Below, in pieces: positions 27,983-35,427 of a stretch of DNA of 64,000 bases (position 1 is its first letter; every line of letters begins with the position of its first letter). The translations under genes and the position numbers were made by a program. Under the pieces are notes generated by a model that was not told where the DNA came from, made no database searches, and saw only the letters and a program-made list of their open reading frames with translations. Source of the DNA: Aeromicrobium wangtongii (lineage in GTDB: Bacteria; Actinomycetota; Actinomycetes; Propionibacteriales; Nocardioidaceae); assembly GCF_024584515.1 (NCBI RefSeq), contig NZ_CP102173.1, forward strand, positions 1,550,001-1,614,000, given 5' to 3'.

Positions 27983-29206
27983 ATGGCCTCCGCCGGACGC
28001 GCAGGTGTCGGCACCAACCAGGAGGACATTCGCCGGCACAACCTCGGGACGGTGCTCGGTCACGTGCACCGTTCGGAGCGGCTGTCGCGCGCTGAGCTGA
28101 CCGCACGGATGGGTCTGAACCGCAGCACGATCGCGGGTCTGGTCACCGAGCTGGAGTCGCTGGGGCTGGCCGAGCAGGCCAAGCCCTCGGGGGCCCGGAT
28201 CGGGGCCGGCCGGCCCTCGGTCGACGTCAAGGCACGCAGCGGGGCATATGTGTTGGCCGTCGACCTGCGGGTCGACGGCCTCACGGTCGCCCGCGTGGGG
28301 CTGGGCGGCATCATCCAGTCCCGGGCGACCGGCCCCGTGCCGCAGGGGCACGACCCGCACGCGATCACCGACTCGGTCCTGGACCTGATGCGGCTGGTCG
28401 TCAAGGACGTCGAGCCCGGCTCCGCGCTGGTGGGCGTCGGGGTCGGTGTCCCGGGCATCATCCGTGCCGAGGACGGGTTGGTGCGCCTGGCGCCCAACCT
28501 GTCGTGGCGTGATGTGCCGTTCGCGCAGATCCTGGGCGAACGCCTCGGGTCGATCGGCATGCCCGTGCTGGGCAATGACGCCGACCTGGGCGCCCTGGCC
28601 GAGCACCTGCGCGGTGCCGGGGTCGGCGTCGAGGACCTCGTGTACCTGTCCGGTGAGGTGGGCGTGGGTGCGGGCGTCATCGTCAGCGGCCACAAGCTCG
28701 AGGGGGCCGGCGGCTACGCCGGCGAGATCGGCCACATGCCGTTCCTGCCGGACGGCAAGCTGTGCCACTGCGGCGCGCATGGCTGCTGGGAGACCGAGAT
28801 CGGTGCCGAGGCCATCGCCCTGGCGATCGGCTGCCCGGCAGAGCGCGTCGGCGCGCTGGGGGAGTTCCTCGAGGGAGTTCACGAGGCGTCGCCGGACCTG
28901 CGCCAGGTCGGCCGCCACCTCGGCCGCGGCATCGCCGGCATCGTCAACATGCTCAATCCGCGGGTCATCGTGCTCGGCGGATACCTGCGGTCGCTCTCGC
29001 CGCTGGTGCAGGAGGACGTCGATCAGGAGATCGCCGTCCATGCGCTGACCGCTTCGCACGAGCTCGTCCGGGTGACGCTGCCGGGACTCGGCGGTGACTC
29101 GGTGCTGCACGGTGCGGCCGAGCTGGCCTTCGAGCCGCTGCTGGCCGATCCGGTCGGGCGGCTGGCCACCGCCTGCCGCGACGCCGAGGCCGCGCTCGCC
29201 GTCTGA
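27983..29206 (+). CDS. ROK-family transcriptional regulator (XylR-like)
   Basis: This 407-residue repressor has an N-terminal winged helix (SRAELTARMGLNRSTIAGLVTELESLGL, residues about 35-62) and a ROK sugar-kinase-like domain. The ROK zinc motif C-x-C-G-x-x-G-C-W-E is present (CHCGAHGCWE near residue 260). It has lost the obvious kinase role and likely senses the transported sugar. It is the last gene of the sugar operon. Its probable operators are the AT-rich inverted repeats at 24562-24628 (inference). Its stop lies in the loop of a terminator hairpin. Confidence 0.92.
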   Translation: MASAGRAGVGTNQEDIRRHNLGTVLGHVHRSERLSRAELTARMGLNRSTIAGLVTELESLGLAEQAKPSGARIGAGRPSVDVKARSGAYVLAVDLRVDGLTVARVGLGGIIQSRATGPVPQGHDPHAITDSVLDLMRLVVKDVEPGSALVGVGVGVPGIIRAEDGLVRLAPNLSWRDVPFAQILGERLGSIGMPVLGNDADLGALAEHLRGAGVGVEDLVYLSGEVGVGAGVIVSGHKLEGAGGYAGEIGHMPFLPDGKLCHCGAHGCWETEIGAEAIALAIGCPAERVGALGEFLEGVHEASPDLRQVGRHLGRGIAGIVNMLNPRVIVLGGYLRSLSPLVQEDVDQEIAVHALTASHELVRVTLPGLGGDSVLHGAAELAFEPLLADPVGRLATACRDAEAALAV

Positions 29207-29220
29207 CGACGGCGAGCGCG
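29191..29220. terminator. Bidirectional terminator overlapping the ROK stop codon
   Basis: Perfect 13-bp arms (29191-29203, 29208-29220) have the loop TGAC, which holds the ROK stop codon. It separates the sugar operon from the convergent glutamine-synthetase-like gene. Confidence 0.75.
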
Positions 29221-29225
29221 GGCGC

Positions 29226-30704
29226 TCAGCCCACGTGCCAGTAGCGGCGGACGAGCTCGTCGCGGGTCGCGTCGTCCTTGGCGACCTTCTTCATGAGCTT
29301 GGCGTCGTCGTGTGCTCGCAGCCCGTCGATCGTGGCGTCGATCAGCTCCGGTGGGAAGACACCGTCGGCCTCCAGGGCCGCGCGGTCGCGCTGGAGCGCG
29401 TCCGCCGAGTCGGCGCACGACTGCGGCAGCTGCTCGAACTTGTCGTGGTCGTCGGTGCTGAGACGGGCGGCTCGCTTGAGGCTCTTGGGATCGTTGAGTC
29501 CGCGCCTGGCCGCGACGGCCATGCCGGCCAGGAGCAGGTGAACGTCTGCCGAGCCGTCGCCGAGCCGGAGCTCGACCGTCTGGGGGTGGATGTCCGGTGT
29601 GGGGATCGGCTCCGAGCTGCCGGGGTTGGCGTGGGCGACCATCCCGGGCAGCACGCCGCCACCCCATGCCAGGGGCACCCGGACCAGGCCGGTGCGGTCG
29701 GTCTCGCCCCAGCTGATGCCTTCGGGTGACTCCCCGCCCTCGCTGAACCGAAGGTAGGACGTCGGCACGGTGTTCGCGAACGCGGTGAGCGCCTTGGCCA
29801 TCGACAAGTAGCCGGCGATGAGCTGTCGCCCGGTGTCGTTCACGCCGCCGTCGTCCGTGATGGCGTTGGCACCGTCGCGCACGAGCCTGCTGTGCACGTG
29901 CAGACCGCTGCCCGCCCCATCCCCGCTGACCGACGGGGCGAAGGTCACCTCCAGCCCGTGCCGGTAGGCGACCTCGCGCACGACCCACTTGGCGATCACG
30001 AGGGCGTCCGCCGCCTGTTCGACCGGTACGGGCCAGAACTCGATCTCGTGCTGCACCAGCTGTCGGTCGTCCTCCAGGATGTTGCCGACCTCGCCGTGCG
30101 CGTACTTGAGCCTGATCCCCATGGCGGCCAGGTGCCCGAGAGCCTCCTCCCGGATCTGCTCACCCTTGGAGAACGGCGACGATTCCTGGTAGCCGTGCTC
30201 CTCCTCGACCGGGAAGATGCGCTCGGGCTGGTCGACGAGGTAGTACTCGAGCTCGCCGAACGCCTCGAGCACCATCCCGGTGTCCTCGGTGAGTGCCTCG
30301 GCGGCGCGGCGCACGACCTGCTCGCGGGAGTACGACAGGGGCTGGCCGTCCTCGTCGTAGAACGAGCACAGGACGTCGAGGGAGGGTCGCTCCCCGAACG
30401 GGTTGATGAAGGCGGTGCGGTGACGCGGCACGATGTAGACGTCGCTGGACTCGCTGCCGACGCCGGGGAAGATGCTCGAGCCGTCGACCCGCTCGCCCTG
30501 CGTCAGCACCTCTGCCAGGTGCTCCCGCGAGTCGACCGGGAAGGCGACCGACTTGAGTCGGCCATCGCCGCCGACGTAGCGCAGATTCACTTGTCGCAGC
30601 TCCAGCTCCTCGGCGGCTCGGACCAGGTCGGCGCAGGTGAACTCGGCAGCAGGCTTCTCCAGCAGGCGGACGATCGGATGGGGTTCGAAGGTGTCGGTGC
30701 TCAT
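29226..30704 (-). CDS. Divergent glutamine synthetase-like protein
   Basis: This 492-residue protein has GS-fold markers: FGELEYYLV (the E-x-E metal site), YAHGEVGN, HEIEFWP, and GAGSGLHVHSRL for the ammonia/glutamate pocket. Beyond these it diverges. The C-terminal ExRxPDxSxNPY region reads ELRLGDGSADVHL, so ATP/glutamate contacts differ from true GlnA. It could be a gamma-glutamylamide or gamma-glutamylpolyamine synthetase, or an amino-acid ligase of unknown specificity. It is divergent from the EF-hand hydrolase and has no nitrogen-regulation genes nearby. Confidence 0.85.
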   Translation of the reverse strand: MSTDTFEPHPIVRLLEKPAAEFTCADLVRAAEELELRQVNLRYVGGDGRLKSVAFPVDSREHLAEVLTQGERVDGSSIFPGVGSESSDVYIVPRHRTAFINPFGERPSLDVLCSFYDEDGQPLSYSREQVVRRAAEALTEDTGMVLEAFGELEYYLVDQPERIFPVEEEHGYQESSPFSKGEQIREEALGHLAAMGIRLKYAHGEVGNILEDDRQLVQHEIEFWPVPVEQAADALVIAKWVVREVAYRHGLEVTFAPSVSGDGAGSGLHVHSRLVRDGANAITDDGGVNDTGRQLIAGYLSMAKALTAFANTVPTSYLRFSEGGESPEGISWGETDRTGLVRVPLAWGGGVLPGMVAHANPGSSEPIPTPDIHPQTVELRLGDGSADVHLLLAGMAVAARRGLNDPKSLKRAARLSTDDHDKFEQLPQSCADSADALQRDRAALEADGVFPPELIDATIDGLRAHDDAKLMKKVAKDDATRDELVRRYWHVG

Positions 30705-30865
30705 GGTTGGTTGGTACCCGCTGGCCGCCCGGTGACGCTCCAGCGCGTAGTCGCATCTCGCAACCGTGCCCCGTGCTCGGTGCTCGGACGGTAGTGCCTG
30801 CTGTACCCGGCATTGGGTAGTTGAAGGGATCGAACGGGCGGATCCACGGCCATAGCGTCGATGTC

Positions 30866-32092
30866 ATGACCACATCAACGAAGTACCGCAGACTGGCCAT
30901 CGGGCTCACCGCCGCCGCCCTGCTCGCAGGTGGCGTCAGTGCAGCGAACGCCGGCGTGGCCGAGAAGACGCCCCACGAGGGACACTCGGCCACCACCAAG
31001 ACCTCCGGCTGGGCGGGCATCACCCGCAAGCAGGTCACCATCGACTTCGGCAAGGGCTGGGTCACCAAGGCCGAGCTGACGTACCCGACCAGGTCGAAGG
31101 GACGTCTGCCTCTCGTGGTGATGCTGCACGGCAGCGGCCACAACGACATGAACCAGACGTTGCCGGGCGGCAAGGGAACGACCTTCGTGCCGATCGCCCA
31201 GGCCGCGTCCCGGGAGGGCTTCGCGACGCTGCGCTTCAACAAGCGCGGCGTCACCGACATCGGCCCGGTGGAGAGCAAGGATCCCCGCCAGCTGAACCCC
31301 AAGAACCCGTACGAGCAGATCCAGAAGGACGCCGCCTCGGCGATCCGGTTCGGTGCCGCGTCGCCGAGGGTGGATGCCTCACGGATCTTCCTGCTCGGGC
31401 ACAGCGAAGGGACGAACGTCGCGGCCAATCTGGCCTCCGATCCGCGCCGCTACCGGATCCCGCAGCCGGCCGGCGTCGTCGAGATGGGGGTGGTCGGGCA
31501 GAGCATCAAGGAGCTGCTGACCTTCCAGCTCTACGGTCGTCTCCTGCTGCAGCTGCACGACGAGTTCGACGTCGACGGCGACGGCCGGCTGACCCAGGAG
31601 GAGGCAGTCAACGGCTTCATCGGGCAGCCGAAGGACCTCGCGGACCAGCTGCGTCCGGTCCTGCTCGACGGGGACGAGCTCCGGGCCAGCACCGACACCG
31701 ACAACGACGGCACGATCGCGGTCGACGCGGAGGCCGGCGTGGTGCTGCGCAAGGCCACCGGGATCGACAACTACCCGGACACCCCAGGGCTGGAGGACTT
31801 GAAGGAGTACGTGGCCGACATCGCCCGCTTCCCGACGGTCACCGAGGCGCTGCCGAAGTTCTCGGGTCCGACGCTGCTGCTCAACGGCGAGAACGACCTG
31901 CAGACCCCGGCTCGTGTCGCGCTCACCGCTGACGCGGCGATCGCTGCGGCCGGCAACAAGGATCACAAGGTCGTCATCTACCCGGGCATGGCGCACACCA
32001 TGAACATCACGCCCAAGTTCACGCCCGAGTTCGGCGATCCCGACCCGCAGGTCCTGCGTGACATCCGCAGCTGGTTGAGGTCCCACCGCTGA
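30866..32092 (+). CDS. Secreted alpha/beta hydrolase with EF-hand-like insertion
   Basis: This 408-residue exported protein has a twin-lysine/arginine signal peptide with a hydrophobic core (LAIGLTAAALLAGGVSA) and cleavage near ANA. The hydrolase core shows VVMLHGSGHND, FNKRGVTDIG, a nucleophile elbow GHSEGT and a late GMAHT histidine. Between strand 6 and the C-terminus is an insertion with a canonical calcium loop DVDGDGRLTQEE (about residue 236) and a second near-canonical DTDNDGTIAVDA (about residue 277). It may be calcium-stabilised outside the cell. The ATG at 30866 gives the signal peptide directly. Confidence 0.88.
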   Translation: MTTSTKYRRLAIGLTAAALLAGGVSAANAGVAEKTPHEGHSATTKTSGWAGITRKQVTIDFGKGWVTKAELTYPTRSKGRLPLVVMLHGSGHNDMNQTLPGGKGTTFVPIAQAASREGFATLRFNKRGVTDIGPVESKDPRQLNPKNPYEQIQKDAASAIRFGAASPRVDASRIFLLGHSEGTNVAANLASDPRRYRIPQPAGVVEMGVVGQSIKELLTFQLYGRLLLQLHDEFDVDGDGRLTQEEAVNGFIGQPKDLADQLRPVLLDGDELRASTDTDNDGTIAVDAEAGVVLRKATGIDNYPDTPGLEDLKEYVADIARFPTVTEALPKFSGPTLLLNGENDLQTPARVALTADAAIAAAGNKDHKVVIYPGMAHTMNITPKFTPEFGDPDPQVLRDIRSWLRSHR

Positions 32093-32105
32093 ACCCACCC
32101 ACCCC

Positions 32106-32136
32106 GAGGGCGGCCGCCGAGCAGGCGGTCGCCCTC
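32106..32136 (+). terminator. Terminator after the EF-hand hydrolase
   Basis: A 13-bp stem with one mismatch (32106-32118, 32124-32136) and loop GAGCA lies 13 bp after the stop codon. Confidence 0.7.
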
Positions 32137-32267
32137 CCGCGCGTCCAGCGCTGGCGGCAGGCAATTCCGGAGCCGCTGGAGAAATCTTGGACCTGGATGT
32201 CGAAGGAACCGGTTGCCGTTCGACGTGTGGGCGAGGAGCATTTCAGCAACCACAAGGAGTGATCACC

Positions 32268-32642
32268 ATGCCGCGTTTCATGGGTTTCGTGAGGATGGAA
32301 GAAGGCGTCGGCACACCGCCGCAGGAGCTGTTCGAGGCGATGGACGCCTACATCGGGGAGCAGTCCGCCAAGGGTGTGTTCATCGACGGCGGCGGCCTCT
32401 ACGGCACCGAGGACGCGGTGAACTTCGTCGCCCGCAAGGGCGAGGTCAGCCGGGTCGACGGGCCGTACGCCGAGACCAAGGAGGTCGTCGGCGGCTGGGC
32501 CATCCTGCAGTACGACACTCTCGAGGAGGCGGTTGCCGACCAGCAGGAGTTCGCCGAGCTGCACGCGAAGTACTGGCCCGAGGTCACCGTGATCTCCACG
32601 CTGCGGCAGATCTCGATGGGCCCGGACGCTCCGGGCGACTGA
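32268..32642 (+). CDS. YCII-related (DGPF-type) protein
   Basis: This 124-residue protein of the YCII/DGPF fold has the hallmark DGPYAETKEVVGGW near residue 64 and a ferredoxin-like alpha-beta pattern. The DGPF family is typically paired with ECF42 sigma factors and may carry out a small enzymatic or sensing step. The ATG follows AAGGAGTGATCACC at good spacing. It lies 10 bp before the sigma-factor gene, so it is very probably co-regulated by it. Confidence 0.9.
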   Translation: MPRFMGFVRMEEGVGTPPQELFEAMDAYIGEQSAKGVFIDGGGLYGTEDAVNFVARKGEVSRVDGPYAETKEVVGGWAILQYDTLEEAVADQQEFAELHAKYWPEVTVISTLRQISMGPDAPGD

Positions 32643-32652
32643 GCGGTAGCCC

Positions 32653-33969
32653 GTGGCGACGGGAACTCATTACGCTGGTGCGGTGCCGGCCGACACCAGT
32701 GCGGAAGACCCGAACCGGGCGATTCTCGCCGCGTGGCGGGCCGAGTCGGCTCGCCTCGTGGGCGCCCTGACCCGGATGACCCGGGAGGTCGAGCTCGCCG
32801 AGGACCTGGCACAGGACGCGCTCGTCGCGGCGCTCGAGCAGTGGCCGACGACCGGTGTCCCTGACAATCCGGGTGCTTGGCTGATGACGACGGCGAAGCG
32901 GCGCGGCATCGACCACTTCCGGCGCGCGGACGTCCTGCGCCGCAGGATCGACGATCTCGGGCGGGCCGCTGGGGGACAGGAGCAGGCCATGCCCGATCTC
33001 GACGACCAGGTCGACCACATCGAGGATGACGTCCTGCGGCTGATCTTCCTGACCTGTCACCCCGCCCTGACGGCGGAGTCGCGGGCGGCGCTGACGCTGC
33101 GGCTGGTCGGCGGTCTCACCACCGCGGAGATCGCCCGCGGCTTCCTGACCACCGAGGCCACAATGGGCCAGCGGATCTCCCGCGCCAAGAAGACCCTGTC
33201 CGCGGTGCGAGCAGAGTTCGAGCTGCCGACGGGGCAGGAGCGGATCAGCCGGCTGGACGACGTCATGGCCGTGATCTACCTGATCTTCACCGAGGGGCAC
33301 ACCGCCACCTCCGGCCCGGACTGGATGCGTCCCGAGCTGGCGGACGAGGCGATGCGGCTGGCCCGGATGCTGGCAACGCTGGCTCCGGACGAGCCCGAGG
33401 TTCTCGGGTTGCTGGCCCTGCTGGAGCTCCAGGGCTCGCGGATGCCGGCGCGGATCGACGAGTCCGGCCTGCCGGTGCTGCTGGAGGCGCAGGACCGGAC
33501 CCGGTGGGACCAGCTGATGATTCGCCGCGGGATGACCGCGCTGCAGCGGGCGGAGTCGCTCGCGGCGGGCGGCACGCCGGTGGGCCGGTACTTCCTGCAG
33601 GCCTCGATCGCCGCGCAGCACGCCCGGGCGGCGCGCCCCGAGGACACCGACTGGCGCCGGATCGCGTGGCTGTACGACGTCCTGGCCCAGGCTGCGCCGG
33701 GACCGATCGTCGAGGTCAACCGGGCCGTCGCCCACGGACGCGCATTCGGCCCCGACGCCGGGCTGGCGGTGCTCGACGCCGTGCCCGCCGGCTCCCCTGG
33801 CGACACGCCGCTGGTGCCGAGCGTGCGTGGGGACCTGCTCGAGCGGGCCGGGCTGCACCGCGCGGCGAGTGAGGCGTTCACCGCGGCGGCTGCGCGAAGC
33901 CGCAACGAGAGCGAACGAGCGCTCCTGCTCGGCCGGGCCCAGGCCTGCTCCATGCGGGTAGAGAAGTAG
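32653..33969 (+). CDS. ECF sigma factor with C-terminal extension (ECF42-type)
   Basis: This 438-residue regulator has sigma region 2 (DLAQDALVAALEQWP, NPGAWLMTTAKRRGIDHFRR) and region 4 with a helix-turn-helix (LTTAEIARGFLTTEATMGQRISRAKK). A long helical C-terminus (about residues 190-438) is of the DUF6596/TPR-like kind. This layout with an adjacent DGPF protein defines ECF42. No anti-sigma factor is encoded, and the C-terminal domain is thought to replace it. GTG at 32653 is used; a second in-frame GTG at 32683 starts the compact form (AEDPNRAIL). Confidence 0.9.
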   Translation: MATGTHYAGAVPADTSAEDPNRAILAAWRAESARLVGALTRMTREVELAEDLAQDALVAALEQWPTTGVPDNPGAWLMTTAKRRGIDHFRRADVLRRRIDDLGRAAGGQEQAMPDLDDQVDHIEDDVLRLIFLTCHPALTAESRAALTLRLVGGLTTAEIARGFLTTEATMGQRISRAKKTLSAVRAEFELPTGQERISRLDDVMAVIYLIFTEGHTATSGPDWMRPELADEAMRLARMLATLAPDEPEVLGLLALLELQGSRMPARIDESGLPVLLEAQDRTRWDQLMIRRGMTALQRAESLAAGGTPVGRYFLQASIAAQHARAARPEDTDWRRIAWLYDVLAQAAPGPIVEVNRAVAHGRAFGPDAGLAVLDAVPAGSPGDTPLVPSVRGDLLERAGLHRAASEAFTAAAARSRNESERALLLGRAQACSMRVEK

Positions 33970-33983
33970 CGCGATCATCCGCC

Positions 33984-34601
33984 ATGCCCCAGACCGTGAA
34001 CCTCACGTTCCCGTTCCGCGGCCGCTGGCTGGTGCAGAACAGCCCCGCCAACCGGGTTCCCAGTCACGGCACGGACGCCTTCGCCTCGGCGTACGCGATC
34101 GACTTCGTCCCGGTGGACGCGCGCGGTCGCACGGCACGGTTCTCGATCGCCTCGCTCCTGCATCCCGAGCCTCCCGACCTGTTCCCGGGGTTCGGGCGCC
34201 CGATAACCGCGCCCGCGATCGGTGTGGTCGCGGCCGTCCACGACGGCGAGGCCGACCACGACGCCTTCCGGGGTTTACCGTCGGTCCGGTACGCGTTGAC
34301 GCAGCACCGGCGCGCTGCCCGGGGATGGCGCGCTCTGGCTGGCAACCACGTGATCATCGAGATCGGACCCGGGGAGGTCGTGGCGCTGTGCCACCTCCAG
34401 CAGGGCAGCGTCACCGTGTCCGTTGGGCAGCCTGTCGCCGAGGGGGACGTGCTGGGCCGGTGCGGCAACTCCGGCAACAGCACCGAGGCGCACGTGCACG
34501 TGCAGGTGATGGACGCGGTGGACCCGGAGCGAGCCACTGCCGTCCCTGTCCGGTTCGACGAGTGGCTCCCGCGCAACCGGGAGATCGTGGAGATCGCGTG
34601 A
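33984..34601 (+). CDS. M23-family-like metallopeptidase domain protein
   Basis: This 205-residue LytM/M23-like domain protein has the core pieces of the zinc site. NRVPSHGTDAF (His...Asp) is followed by YAIDF, and the second metal site HVHVQV lies near the end (AEHVHVQ-like, as EAHVHVQV). The intervening GNHVIIEIG and PVAEGDVLGRCGNSGNS match the family. There is no signal peptide or membrane span, so it may act in the cytoplasm or be exported by an unknown route. It sits 14 bp after the sigma gene and ends 2 bp from the convergent hydrolase. Confidence 0.82.
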   Translation: MPQTVNLTFPFRGRWLVQNSPANRVPSHGTDAFASAYAIDFVPVDARGRTARFSIASLLHPEPPDLFPGFGRPITAPAIGVVAAVHDGEADHDAFRGLPSVRYALTQHRRAARGWRALAGNHVIIEIGPGEVVALCHLQQGSVTVSVGQPVAEGDVLGRCGNSGNSTEAHVHVQVMDAVDPERATAVPVRFDEWLPRNREIVEIA

Positions 34602-34603
34602 CG

Positions 34604-35380
34604 TCAGTGCGCGGCGACGTTCGCCGCCAGCACCGCGGGCCACGCGTCGAGGTCGGACCGGCTGCCCGCCACCTGGAGCGTCGCCGACGGCAGCAGCGCC
34701 TGCAGCGCCTCGGCCGTCGAGAGCGGATGTGCCGGATCCTCGGTCCAGGCCAGGATCGCGGCCGGGGTGCCGATCCGGGCGATCGCCTCGGCCGGCGGCA
34801 GGTCGCTGGCCGCTGCCCCGCGCAAGAGTGCAGGCAGCAGGCTGACCGGCACGTCCGGCACCGTATCGGGAAGGCCGGCCGTTGCGGGCGGGACCGGCGC
34901 CAGGCGTCCGGCCTCCAGGAAGGCGTCCACGCCCTGCTCCTCGACCAGCTGCGCCGCGGCGCGGTAGTCCTGGCTCTTCGCGACCCGGGTGTCCCATGCG
35001 GTGGGCGGCACGAGCAGGGTGAGCCCGCTGAACCGCTCGGGTTCGCGCAAGGCGGCGTGCAGCAGGGTCGCGGTGCCCATGGACGGTCCCACGCCGTGCA
35101 CCTGCTCGCCGGGGAACCAGTGGTCGAGCAGCCGCAGGAGGTCGTCCGCGAGACTGGGCCAACGGTAGTCCGCCGGCTCCGGCCGCCCGGTCGAGCGTCC
35201 GTGGCCGCGTGCGTCGTACCGCAGCAGGCGGCTGCCGCTGAGGCCCCGGCCGAGGTCGAGATCCAGCACCCGGTCGCGCGAGCGGCTTGAGGTGAGGCCG
35301 TGCAGCTGGACGACCGCGGGTCCGCCCTCGTCGCTCAGCTCGACGTCCAGCTCGGCGCCGGGAACTGCGAACGTGCTCAC
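34604..35380 (-). CDS. Alpha/beta hydrolase (serine type)
   Basis: This 258-residue alpha/beta hydrolase has LHGLTSSRSRD, the strand/turn RYDARGHGRST and a nucleophile elbow GPSMGTA (serine, with Pro before it). The catalytic aspartate is likely in AWTEDPAHPL; the late histidine region is not clear (LDAWPAVLAANVAAH), so a substitution in the last catalytic position is possible. It is divergent from the condensation-GNAT fusion with 47 bp between the starts. The substrate is unknown. Confidence 0.8.
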   Translation of the reverse strand: MSTFAVPGAELDVELSDEGGPAVVQLHGLTSSRSRDRVLDLDLGRGLSGSRLLRYDARGHGRSTGRPEPADYRWPSLADDLLRLLDHWFPGEQVHGVGPSMGTATLLHAALREPERFSGLTLLVPPTAWDTRVAKSQDYRAAAQLVEEQGVDAFLEAGRLAPVPPATAGLPDTVPDVPVSLLPALLRGAAASDLPPAEAIARIGTPAAILAWTEDPAHPLSTAEALQALLPSATLQVAGSRSDLDAWPAVLAANVAAH

Positions 35381-35427
35381 CGGTACGTCCCCCTGCCACG
35401 TGGTTGCTCAGCGCTAGGGTATCGGCC

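Noticed and set aside
24695-29206. A complete xylose catabolic locus
   Set aside because: Only transport and ROK regulation are present; no isomerase or kinase is in the window, so the sugar specificity remains inferred.
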